A program made the position numbers and the translations under genes. DNA of 38,230 bases from positions 1-38,230 of the forward strand of contig MICN01000063.1 of NCBI GenBank assembly GCA_001829875.1, written 5' to 3'. This document shows, in pieces, positions 28,036-36,098 of the stretch. The notes under the pieces are model-generated. The model made no database searches. It had not been told where the DNA came from and worked only from the letters and a program-made list of their open reading frames with translations. Every line of letters begins with the position of its first letter. Position 1 is the stretch's first letter. The DNA comes from Syntrophus sp. GWC2_56_31 (GTDB taxonomy: Bacteria > Desulfobacterota > Syntrophia > Syntrophales > UBA5619).

Positions 28036-30489
28036 TCATCCGGTCCCGGCAAGATCGAGCCTGCCTCCCCATCGTTGCAGCATTGCTTCTCGAAGCGGGA
28101 GATGCTCGGGTCTTTCAAGTCCCGGGTCATTTTCTACAAGGGCAAAGGCGTCGGTCTTGGCATCGTTCAAGAGTCGCCCATCTCGGATGATGTTGGCAAC
28201 CCGGAAATCAGGCAGCCCTGCCTGCCGCGTTCCCATGAATTCTCCGGGTCCGCGGATAGCAAGGTCCTCTTCGGCGATCCGGAAACCGTCATTGGTTTCT
28301 TCCATGATGCGCAGGCGCCTGCGTGCATCGTCTGACCTGCTATGATGCGCAAGAAGGATACAGAAGGAAGGGATATCGCTGCGTCCTACCCTGCCCCTTA
28401 ACTGATGCAGCTGTGAAAGGCCAAAACGCTCCGCGTGCTCGATGACCATCAGCGACGCCTCCGGAATATCGATACCGACTTCGATGACTGTCGTCGATAC
28501 CAGTATTTGCATACGCTTCCCGATGAATTCCGCCATGACCCGATCCTTCTCGGCCCCTTTCATACGTCCGTGAATAAGCCCGATTTGGCACTCCGGAAAG
28601 ATATCCTTCCGCAGATGTTCCGCCATGCGTTTGGCATCCTTGAGGTCAAGATTTTCCGACTCTTCAACAAGCGGATACACAATAAAGACCTGATTGCCCT
28701 TTTGCACTTCCCGGCGGACAATATCGTAGACCCTATTCCGCTGGGTCTCGAAAAACACCTTCGTCCGGATCTCCTTTTTGCCCGGCGGCAGCTCATCGAT
28801 AACCGAGACATCGAGATCTCCGTATACCGTCATTGCTAAAGTTCTGGGGATTGGGGTTGCAGTCGTGACAAGAACATCCGGAACGACACCCTTCTTTCGC
28901 AGCGTTGCTCGCTGAATGACGCCAAAGCGATGCTGTTCATCGATGACTGCAAGACCGAGGTTTCTAAAGGCCACTCCTTCCTGGATCAGGGCATGGGTGC
29001 CGATGGCGATATCGATCTCTCCGTTCAGCAGGCCCTCCTGGAACTCTTTCTTCTCGACAACTTTCAGAGAGCCGGTCAGTAGTTCAATTCTCAAGCCAAG
29101 CAATTCCGACCAGCCCTGCAAATTCCGGTAATGCTGTTCCGCCAAGATTTCTGTGGGAGCCATCATCGCGGCCTGGTATCCGTTTTCACAAGCGATGATC
29201 ATCGCCGCCATGGAAACGACCGTCTTTCCGGAACCTACATCCCCCTGTAACAGGCGGTTCATGTGCCTGATCGAGGTCATATCCCGCTCTATTTCCGCAA
29301 TGACCCTGTTTTGCGCCGCGGTCAGAGTGAAAGGGAGCGCTCCATAGAATCTCGTCAGCATCTCCCCTCCCGGCCGGAAAACGATCCCCGTCTCCAGGAC
29401 GTCGCCCCTTTTTCTTAAGGCCATGGCAAGTTGAAAATAAAAGAATTCATGATAGATCAGCGTTCTATGGGCATCAGAGCGGGCTTCCTGATAGGCTTCA
29501 ACTTCCTGATCGGAGTCAGGAAAATGGACCTGACGGATTGCCTCTCCGATCTCCTGAAGCCGGTGTTTTCGGCAAATCCCCTCCGGGATGGTATTCTTCA
29601 GTCCCCGGGCGTAATCCCTCACCACCAGCCATATGATCCGGCGAAGGGTTTTTTGGTGCAACCCTTCCGTCTCCGAATACACGGGAACGATCCTTTTGAA
29701 ATGGAGGAGATGATCTTCTTTATCCTCGAGAATTTCAAAATCGGGGTGAATCATCTCCTTTTCAAACGGGAATCCCCTGACCTCTCCTGTGAGAATGACC
29801 CGCTTCCCCGGCTGGAAAGCCCCCCTCAGGTAAGCCTCACGCCCCTTGAACCATTTGGCTTTTAGGGTGCCATGTCCGTCGTCTATCGTCGTTTCGAAGA
29901 TCTTTCTTCTACCGAAAAAACGGATATTTGAATGAATGATCCTTCCCGATACGGTTTGTTTGATACCGGGAAGGGTCTCACTGATCCGGCAAACCGTACG
30001 GCGGTCTTCATAGCGTCGCGGGAGGAAATAAAGCAGGTCTTCAATGGTCGCAAGGTTCTTTCTTGCCAGAAGCGATGCCGTTCGAGGACCCACACCACGG
30101 AGAGAATCGAGCGGTTGTGAAATGAGTGAGCTCCCCTTCGCTTCTTGCTGCGTTGGAATCGACATTCCTTCCCCCGACTTTACCCGGAAATTTTTCGTTA
30201 TTGCTTTGAGATCGGAAACATGACGAGCGGCCTCGACAAGTCGGACTTTTTTTTCTTGCGGCTTCAGGCTGTCATAGTCGGCGAACAACTCCAGCAGTGA
30301 GTGTGAAAGTCTGTCTATTTCATCTTTGAGAGGCTTGGATTTGTCGGCGAGATCTTTTCTTAGGCGTCGTAGGAGCGATATCATTACGGCCCCGAGGTTC
30401 TTTATCAGAAGCAGGCGTTTATACGAGTCCCCGGAAGCAAATAATAGAGGCGCTTCCAATTTCTCCACTATTTTTTCCAAGGATTCCAT
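28036..30489 (-). CDS. recG: ATP-dependent DNA helicase RecG
   Basis: Remodels stalled forks and Holliday junctions. Walker A GDVGSGKT is near residue 413, and the Walker B variant DEQH followed by RFGV is near residue 515. HxGRM, then STTVIEVGID and RGRVGR are the C-terminal helicase motifs. PRRYEDRR opens the wedge domain. At 817 aa it is ~120 residues longer than E. coli RecG (693), the excess being an N-terminal charged helical region before SLRGVGPRTASLLARKN. Such extensions occur in other Desulfobacterota-type RecGs as I recall. No strong ribosome site precedes the ATG. Confidence 0.96.
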   Translation of the reverse strand: MESLEKIVEKLEAPLLFASGDSYKRLLLIKNLGAVMISLLRRLRKDLADKSKPLKDEIDRLSHSLLELFADYDSLKPQEKKVRLVEAARHVSDLKAITKNFRVKSGEGMSIPTQQEAKGSSLISQPLDSLRGVGPRTASLLARKNLATIEDLLYFLPRRYEDRRTVCRISETLPGIKQTVSGRIIHSNIRFFGRRKIFETTIDDGHGTLKAKWFKGREAYLRGAFQPGKRVILTGEVRGFPFEKEMIHPDFEILEDKEDHLLHFKRIVPVYSETEGLHQKTLRRIIWLVVRDYARGLKNTIPEGICRKHRLQEIGEAIRQVHFPDSDQEVEAYQEARSDAHRTLIYHEFFYFQLAMALRKRGDVLETGIVFRPGGEMLTRFYGALPFTLTAAQNRVIAEIERDMTSIRHMNRLLQGDVGSGKTVVSMAAMIIACENGYQAAMMAPTEILAEQHYRNLQGWSELLGLRIELLTGSLKVVEKKEFQEGLLNGEIDIAIGTHALIQEGVAFRNLGLAVIDEQHRFGVIQRATLRKKGVVPDVLVTTATPIPRTLAMTVYGDLDVSVIDELPPGKKEIRTKVFFETQRNRVYDIVRREVQKGNQVFIVYPLVEESENLDLKDAKRMAEHLRKDIFPECQIGLIHGRMKGAEKDRVMAEFIGKRMQILVSTTVIEVGIDIPEASLMVIEHAERFGLSQLHQLRGRVGRSDIPSFCILLAHHSRSDDARRRLRIMEETNDGFRIAEEDLAIRGPGEFMGTRQAGLPDFRVANIIRDGRLLNDAKTDAFALVENDPGLERPEHLPLREAMLQRWGGRLDLAGTG

Positions 30490-30584
30490 CGCCGGTCACA
30501 CCCCGTTGAAAATAAATCTTATTACGATATCGAGTAGGAAGTCGTTGATATTGGCAGATATTTCTTTGTTTGGCAAGGAATGAA

Positions 30585-30613
30585 TTGACTTGGAAGCGTA
30601 TTTCGGTTAAAAG
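30585..30613 (+). promoter_or_regulatory. Candidate promoter for purM-purN
   Basis: TTGACT (30585-30590), a 17-base spacer and TAAAAG (30608-30613) lie ~43 bases before the purM start in the gap divergent from recG. Downstream, at 30630-30650, three heptads ACGGGTA, ACGGGTG and ACGGGAG stand in tandem, the last supplying the ribosome site. Confidence 0.35.
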
Positions 30614-30655
30614 GTATCTCAAAAAAGCGACGGGTAACGGGTGACGGGAGCGGTG

Positions 30656-31699
30656 ATGCAAGAGAAAATAACCTATAAAAATGCGGGTGTTGATATCGAC
30701 CGGGCAAACTCTTTTGTCGAAAAGATCAAACCGCTTGTCAAGGCTGCGTCCCGTCGGGAAGCGATGAACGGCATCGGCGGTTTCGGCGGGCTATTTCATC
30801 TGGATATCAGCAAGATAAAGGATCCGATTCTTGTTTCCTCAACCGACGGTGTCGGGACCAAGCTGAAGATCGCTCAAGCGATGGACAAGCACGATACGGT
30901 GGGGATTGACCTTGTGGCCATGTCGGTCAACGATGTCATTGTACAGGGGGCGGAGCCGCTTTTCTTTTTGGATTATATCGCGACTGGTCAGTTACTCGTT
31001 GATACAGGTGTTCAAATTGTTGAAGGCATCGTTAGAGGATGTCAGGAGGCGGGTTGCGCCCTGATCGGCGGAGAGACGGCGGAGATGCCGGGTTTTTACC
31101 CGGACGGCGAATATGACCTGGCCGGATTCTGTGTCGGGGTAGTCGAGGCGGATAAACTCATCGATGGTTCCGAGATTCGTGTCGGGGATCGAATCATCGG
31201 CATTGCATCATCAGGGTTGCACAGTAACGGCTTTTCCTTAGCCAGACGCGTTTTATTTGAGGAGCGAAAGCTCGATCCCAACAAAGCGATCGAAGGCTTT
31301 CAACAACCCCTAGGCATAGAACTTCTCACACCAACGAGAATTTATGTAAAACCTATCCTGAACCTCATCAAAAACTTTACCATTCGGGGAATCGTTCATA
31401 TCACCGGCGGTGGTTTTCTGGACAATATCCCCAGGATTGTACCCGATTCCTGCCGGGCGGTCATCCGGAAGGAGAGTTGGCGGGTTCCGCCTATTTTCGA
31501 CCTCATCGCAAATATGGGGAACATCGATGCGACGGAGATGCTCCGGGTGTTCAACATGGGTATCGGCATGATGCTCGTCGTACCTGAAAAAGAACATGCA
31601 GAGATCTTGGATAGACTCGAAAAACTGGGTGAAGAAGCATATTCTTTAGGGATCATTGAAAAAAGGGAAAACGATCAGCCGACGGTGCTGTGTGTCTGA
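30656..31699 (+). CDS. purM: Phosphoribosylformylglycinamidine cyclo-ligase (AIR synthetase)
   Basis: Closes the imidazole ring in purine synthesis (FGAM to AIR, ATP-dependent). The 347-aa protein has the start YKNAGVDIDRAN, STDGVGTKLKIA, and GGETAEMPGFY, all PurM signatures, and the length matches E. coli (345). I chose ATG 30656 with GGGAG just upstream; a GTG at 30641 would add five residues. purN follows in 15 bases, an arrangement shared with E. coli purMN. Confidence 0.96.
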   Translation: MQEKITYKNAGVDIDRANSFVEKIKPLVKAASRREAMNGIGGFGGLFHLDISKIKDPILVSSTDGVGTKLKIAQAMDKHDTVGIDLVAMSVNDVIVQGAEPLFFLDYIATGQLLVDTGVQIVEGIVRGCQEAGCALIGGETAEMPGFYPDGEYDLAGFCVGVVEADKLIDGSEIRVGDRIIGIASSGLHSNGFSLARRVLFEERKLDPNKAIEGFQQPLGIELLTPTRIYVKPILNLIKNFTIRGIVHITGGGFLDNIPRIVPDSCRAVIRKESWRVPPIFDLIANMGNIDATEMLRVFNMGIGMMLVVPEKEHAEILDRLEKLGEEAYSLGIIEKRENDQPTVLCV

Positions 31700-31714
31700 A
31701 AAGGAATGCATATC

Positions 31715-32380
31715 ATGTCAAGAAAGGTTGGTATCGGTGTCCTTGTTTCCGGAAGCGGCTCCAACCTGCAGTCCATTATAGATCATATCGAGTCCGGAAC
31801 CTTGGATGCGGAAATCAGGGTGGTGCTCAGCAACAACCCTGAAGCCTATGCCCTCGAAAGATGCAGAAAGCATCACATATCCTCGGTTGTCCTCGACCAT
31901 CGTCAATTCGATTGCCGCGAGAGCTATGACCGCAGGGCAGTAGCGATTCTTGTATCCTCGGGTGTTGAATTGGTAGTGATGGCCGGTTTTATGCGGATAC
32001 TCTCACCTGAATTCTTCCGAGCCTTTCCCAGCCGGATCATCAATATCCACCCTGCCCTGCTGCCCGCATTTCCCGGAATGCATGTGCAGCAGAAAGCAGT
32101 AGAATACGGGGTGAAGTTCGCAGGATGTACCGTCCATTTTGCCGATGAGGGGATTGATACCGGACCGATCATCATTCAGTCGGTGGTCCCGGTGTATGAG
32201 GATGATACCCCGGAGTCCCTCTCCACACGTATTTTGAAGGAGGAACATCGGATTTATCCTCAAGCCATTCAATATTATGCGGAGGGGAGACTCGTGATCG
32301 AGGGCCGCAGAGTCCTCATCGGAAACGGTCGCCGGTTCACGGAACAAGCGCTGCATAATCCTCCGCTGACGAGGTTTTGA
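31715..32380 (+). CDS. purN: Phosphoribosylglycinamide formyltransferase (folate-dependent)
   Basis: Transfers formyl from 10-formyl-THF to GAR. The 221-aa protein has the phosphate loop VLVSGSGSNLQ, the catalytic stretch NIHPALLPAFPG, and the conserved Asp in DEGIDTGPII. The start is ATG 31715, with AAGGA 8-9 bases upstream; an ATG at 31706 abuts the ribosome site and is unlikely. It probably shares a transcript with purM. Confidence 0.96.
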   Translation: MSRKVGIGVLVSGSGSNLQSIIDHIESGTLDAEIRVVLSNNPEAYALERCRKHHISSVVLDHRQFDCRESYDRRAVAILVSSGVELVVMAGFMRILSPEFFRAFPSRIINIHPALLPAFPGMHVQQKAVEYGVKFAGCTVHFADEGIDTGPIIIQSVVPVYEDDTPESLSTRILKEEHRIYPQAIQYYAEGRLVIEGRRVLIGNGRRFTEQALHNPPLTRF

Positions 32381-32453
32381 ACCCCGAGTGAAGATGGCTT
32401 TTATCACAGGATCAAAGATCTCATTCTGATCGCACCCCTTTTCGGTAAACCGT

Positions 32454-33911
32454 ATGTACGATACGATCATCATAGGCCGGGATTTGAGTTCGTTGATAGC
32501 CGCACTGGCGTCATCCCGGCATGGTCTGAAAACGGTTTTGATCACCGAAGGGGATCATGAAGCGGAGCATCGCGACGCCGGATATGCTTTCCCAATCGAT
32601 CCGACGCCCCTTTCTGGTTTTGGCGAAGATCAAACGGTTCTGCATCTTCTCAAGGAATTACAACTGGAACCGGATGATGTTCCCAGACACGTTCTCATGA
32701 ACCCGGCCATTCAGGTCATGCTTCCAAATCATCGGATCGATCTTTTTCATAACCTTGAGCAGCTGATTGGCGATATGATTAGGGAATTTCCCAAGCATGA
32801 ACGGGAGATCAGGCGCTTCTATCATACCGTCGACAAAGCCGGTGCGCTTGTTGGGCGCTGGATCGGTAAAAGTCGTGCCGGTCAATGGCATGATAACGGG
32901 AAAATATTTCATAGAGTGCTGCGCCTTACTGCAATTATTGCAGGTTGGTTTTCCCTGATCATCCGTGGAACGGGTGATGTCGAGACGTTCAGGAGGGTGA
33001 TTGAGGCTCAACTCACCATTCTGTCCCATTTGCATACCAATGGCGCCCCTTTCCCCCTGACTGCAGTTTACCTGCTTTCTCTGCCCCAAAGAGGCGTATA
33101 CTATCCTCTTGGCGGTAGAAGCGCCTGGGTGAACTGGCTGCGCAAGAGATTCAGTGATGCCGGGGGAGTTCTTATGGATAATTGCTCGGTTATGCGGATC
33201 GATACAAAACCGGACATCAATGTCGATCTGGTACATGCGGGAGCATCGGCTACCCTCCGCGGTAAGCGGCTTATTGTCAGCGCCCAGTGGGAGAAATTGA
33301 AACCCCTGCTGTTTCAACAAAAGATCTTCAGGCGGCTGGTACATAAGTTAAACTCTCTGTGCCCCATCGTCTATCCCTTTTGCCTCCACTTGGGTGTTCG
33401 TTCAGGAGGTCTTCCAGAGCAATTGGCGCCTTATGCGGTTTGGGTCCGGGATGAAACAAAACCGTTGACCGATCAGAACCTCGTATATATCCAAACGAGT
33501 CGCTCGGATGAAAAAGAGCGAGCGCCCGAAGGCAGGCGAGCGCTCTGTGCCACGGTTTTCCTAAAGAATTCCCCCATGATGCTCACCGATCAGGAATTGA
33601 GCGGTGTCGCCAAGGCTATTATTGACTCGCTGGAGGGATTACTCCCTTTTCTGCGGGAAAGTATCGATTATGTCAATATCGAAAAATCTATCTTGTTGGC
33701 GCGACGCTCTCAGGAGATAATCAACCGGAAATATCGTACCCGAAAAGGGGTAATGATCGGGATCGATACCCTCTCGCCAATCACCCCCCTGCCCAATGTC
33801 TTCCTGACCGGCGGGATTTTACGGGCCGGTCTTGGCTTCGAGGGGGAGATCCTTGCCGGGATGGACGCCGCCTTTTTGGCTGGAAGGGGGATAAAAAACC
33901 ATGGATTATAA
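32454..33911 (+). CDS. FAD-dependent oxidoreductase-like protein (phytoene desaturase/amine-oxidase fold)
   Basis: 485-aa protein with an N-terminal Rossmann segment YDTIIIGRDLSSLIAALAS and a C-terminal FAD segment LPNVFLTGGILRAGLGFEGE. This is the two-part flavin-binding layout of the NAD(P)/FAD oxidoreductases related to phytoene desaturases. The glycine motif reads GRDLSS in place of GxGxxG, so nucleotide binding may be altered. No membrane segments stand out. The substrate is unknown. No ribosome site is clear. It overlaps the phosphofructokinase start by 11 bases, so the two are probably co-translated. It is co-directional with purN across 73 bases. Confidence 0.8.
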   Translation: MYDTIIIGRDLSSLIAALASSRHGLKTVLITEGDHEAEHRDAGYAFPIDPTPLSGFGEDQTVLHLLKELQLEPDDVPRHVLMNPAIQVMLPNHRIDLFHNLEQLIGDMIREFPKHEREIRRFYHTVDKAGALVGRWIGKSRAGQWHDNGKIFHRVLRLTAIIAGWFSLIIRGTGDVETFRRVIEAQLTILSHLHTNGAPFPLTAVYLLSLPQRGVYYPLGGRSAWVNWLRKRFSDAGGVLMDNCSVMRIDTKPDINVDLVHAGASATLRGKRLIVSAQWEKLKPLLFQQKIFRRLVHKLNSLCPIVYPFCLHLGVRSGGLPEQLAPYAVWVRDETKPLTDQNLVYIQTSRSDEKERAPEGRRALCATVFLKNSPMMLTDQELSGVAKAIIDSLEGLLPFLRESIDYVNIEKSILLARRSQEIINRKYRTRKGVMIGIDTLSPITPLPNVFLTGGILRAGLGFEGEILAGMDAAFLAGRGIKNHGL

Positions 33912-35214
33912 AATGCATTATGATTTCACCATTCAGTCTCTGGGGAAGTGCACCATCCCTTCCCCCGTCAGCGTGAGTTACTTCACATCGAATAAAAAGC
34001 GGATCCTCTTCAGTATTTACCTCCACCAGTACAACAAGTTCAAGTCATCGGAGGGGGATCCCCTCTCTGTCGAAGTTGCGGGACCCCGCGAGAAGATCTT
34101 TTTCGATCCCTCCAAGACCAAAGCGGCCATTGTAACCTGTGGTGGACTCTGTCCAGGCATAAACGATGTGATCCGGTCGCTGGTCATGGAATTGTATCAT
34201 CGGTATGAGGTCAAGAATATCGCGGGGATACGATACGGTTTTCAGGGGATGATCCCCAAATACGGCCACACACTCATGGAGCTGACGCCCGAGGTCGTGA
34301 AGGATGTCCATACCCTAGGCGGCAGCATTCTTGCCTCGTCGCGCGGCCGACAGGATGTGGCGGCAATAACGGACGCCCTCCAGCGAATGAATATGAATCT
34401 CCTTTTCTGTATCGGCGGGGACGGGACAATGAGGGCCGTGGAGTGTATCACCGAAGAGATCACCCGACGGGGGCAGAGCATCGGCGTCATCGGCATCCCG
34501 AAGACTATCGACAATGACCTGAATCTTATCCAGAAGACCTTTGGATTTGACACGGCCATCTCCGAGTCGGTAAAGGCTATCCAGTGCGCCCATGTCGAGG
34601 CCAAGGGGGCGCCCAACGGCATTGGCCTCGTGAAGATCATGGGTCGGCAATCGGGGCATATCGCTGCCGGCGCCGCCCTCGCGCAAAGCGATATCAACAT
34701 CGTCCTGATCCCGGAAGTGCCTTTTGACCTCGAAGGAGAAAACGGTTTATTAAAGGCGGTCGAAAAACAGTTAAAATCCCGCTCGCATTGTGTGATTCTC
34801 GTTGCCGAGGGGGCCGGACAGGAACACATGAGGAAGGAGGGCCAACCTCAGGAAACGGATGCCTCGGGCAACCCTCGCCTGCTCGATATCGGCGCCTTCC
34901 TGAAAGCGACAATAGAGGATTATTTTGAAAAGAAAGGGATCGAGGTGAACCTCAAATACATCGACCCGAGCTATACGATCCGCAGTGTACCGGCCAATGC
35001 CAGTGACAGCATGTATTGTGGAGCACTGGGCCAGTATGCGGTCCATGCCGGTATGGCCGGCAAGACAGGCATGCTTGTCGGACTGATGAAGGATGAATAT
35101 GTCCACATTCCCTTGAAAATGGTGACTTCCGGTACCAAGGTGGATACCGGCGGGAATGTCTGGATGAGGGTCCTCGAAACCACAGGGCAGCCCCCGGTAA
35201 TGAAGAACTTATAA
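33901..35214 (+). CDS. 6-phosphofructokinase, probably ATP-dependent, long PPi-PFK-like clade
   Basis: Phosphorylates fructose 6-phosphate in glycolysis. The 437-aa protein has an N-terminal extension of ~75 residues before TCGGLCPGINDVIRSL, then GGDGTMRA, GIPKTIDNDL and MGRQSGHIAAGAAL. Gly in GGDG (not GGDD) favours ATP as donor. Lys in PKTIDND is the PPi-type residue. The same mix is known in trypanosomatid and plant-type ATP-PFKs, so ATP use is likely but not certain. GAAGGGGG precedes the ATG by about ten bases. The start overlaps the FAD oxidoreductase end. Confidence 0.9.
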   Translation: MDYKMHYDFTIQSLGKCTIPSPVSVSYFTSNKKRILFSIYLHQYNKFKSSEGDPLSVEVAGPREKIFFDPSKTKAAIVTCGGLCPGINDVIRSLVMELYHRYEVKNIAGIRYGFQGMIPKYGHTLMELTPEVVKDVHTLGGSILASSRGRQDVAAITDALQRMNMNLLFCIGGDGTMRAVECITEEITRRGQSIGVIGIPKTIDNDLNLIQKTFGFDTAISESVKAIQCAHVEAKGAPNGIGLVKIMGRQSGHIAAGAALAQSDINIVLIPEVPFDLEGENGLLKAVEKQLKSRSHCVILVAEGAGQEHMRKEGQPQETDASGNPRLLDIGAFLKATIEDYFEKKGIEVNLKYIDPSYTIRSVPANASDSMYCGALGQYAVHAGMAGKTGMLVGLMKDEYVHIPLKMVTSGTKVDTGGNVWMRVLETTGQPPVMKNL

Positions 35215-35280
35215 AAATGCTTGCATTCTGGGGCGATTTGGTTTAGTAACCGGCAGCATTTCAGAGAGGAGCTTGCGGGT

Positions 35281-35478
35281 ATGTCAAGAATTTGTGAGGT
35301 CTGTGGGAAAAAACCGGTTATGGGTCATAAAGTCAGCCATGCCAACAATAAGAGCGTAAAGGTCTGGTATCCTAATCTTCAGAAGATCCGATGCATCGAT
35401 AGCAAGACAGGGGCAGCGAAACGTGTGAAGGCTTGTACCCGCTGCATCCGTTCGGGCTTTATCAAGAAGTCAGCATAA
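35281..35478 (+). CDS. rpmB: 50S ribosomal protein L28
   Basis: Small large-subunit protein. The 65-aa product is [20 protein letters not shown] at the start, with two CxxC pairs (Cys5/Cys8 and Cys52/Cys55), so it is the zinc-binding (C+) form. I chose ATG 35281, with AGGAG 9 bases upstream; the longer frame back to 35221 has no support. It stands apart from rpmG. It ends 21 bases from the convergent exported-protein gene. Confidence 0.95.
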   Translation: MSRICEVCGKKPVMGHKVSHANNKSVKVWYPNLQKIRCIDSKTGAAKRVKACTRCIRSGFIKKSA

Positions 35479-35499
35479 AGAAGAACCTGCTGTTTTATC

Positions 35500-35922
35500 T
35501 CACTTCGGTGAAGGGGCGGCTATGGTCATCATTTTGAGATCAATGAGCCTAATCTGAAACGTGCCGTATCTTGTCCGGCCATAGGCCTTATGTGATTTGT
35601 TCAGGATAAGTTCGATCGATTCCCCTGCCCGCAATTTCACGATACCGGCCAACCGGTCTGCATTCACACGAAATAACACCTGCTCAATGTTGTCAAAGGA
35701 AATGGTGTAACTGCCTTCCCCCCGCCTCCCTTCCAGGTAAACCGCTCCTTCAATGCTCACTTCCTTGCATTGCGCGGTGACATCCATCTGATCCAGGAAG
35801 GTTGCATCATATTGCTTGACCGGTACGGGGATTTTTTCCGGAGAGGACGGCCCCTGCAGGGAGCCCATTCCCGCCAGGAATGGAATGGTCACAAGGATAA
35901 TCATTGAAATGAATCGTTTCAT
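35500..35922 (-). CDS. Small exported protein of unknown function
   Basis: 140-aa protein with a clear signal peptide (MKRFISMIILVTIPFLAGMG, cleavage probably near SLQG). There is no lipobox cysteine, so it should be soluble in the periplasm or surface-exposed. The mature part looks beta-rich, with one region (EGRRGEGSYTISFDNIEQV, about residues 65-83) that I cannot place. GGAGG precedes the ATG at 35922. The region divergent from recJ holds its promoter, with TATATA a possible -10 but no clear -35. I do not recognise the family. Confidence 0.75.
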   Translation of the reverse strand: MKRFISMIILVTIPFLAGMGSLQGPSSPEKIPVPVKQYDATFLDQMDVTAQCKEVSIEGAVYLEGRRGEGSYTISFDNIEQVLFRVNADRLAGIVKLRAGESIELILNKSHKAYGRTRYGTFQIRLIDLKMMTIAAPSPK

Positions 35923-35988
35923 GTGTCCCTCCGCTATATAATTACCATTACCATTTCAATAGGGAAATATCAAAAAGAAAATCTTTCC

Positions 35989-36016
35989 TTGACATCAAGG
36001 TCTGCCTTGATATGAT
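35989..36016 (+). promoter_or_regulatory. recJ promoter with a palindrome in its spacer
   Basis: TTGACA (35989-35994), a 16-base spacer and TATGAT (36011-36016) form a near-consensus promoter. A perfect palindrome ATCAAGG-TCTG-CCTTGAT (35994-36011) fills the spacer, an operator-like position. The longest recJ frame starts at an ATG inside this -10 box. Confidence 0.65.
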
Positions 36017-36098
36017 CTCGGGCATCTTACAGGCCTGGAACCGGCCGGGCAGGAGGGAATGCAAACTGGAAAAAGCGATGGCGGCGGGAAAGCTGCCC

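Noticed and set aside
36012-36098. Longer RecJ N-terminus from ATG 36012
   Set aside because: The ATG is inside the TATGAT -10 element and the extra residues have no RecJ-like character.
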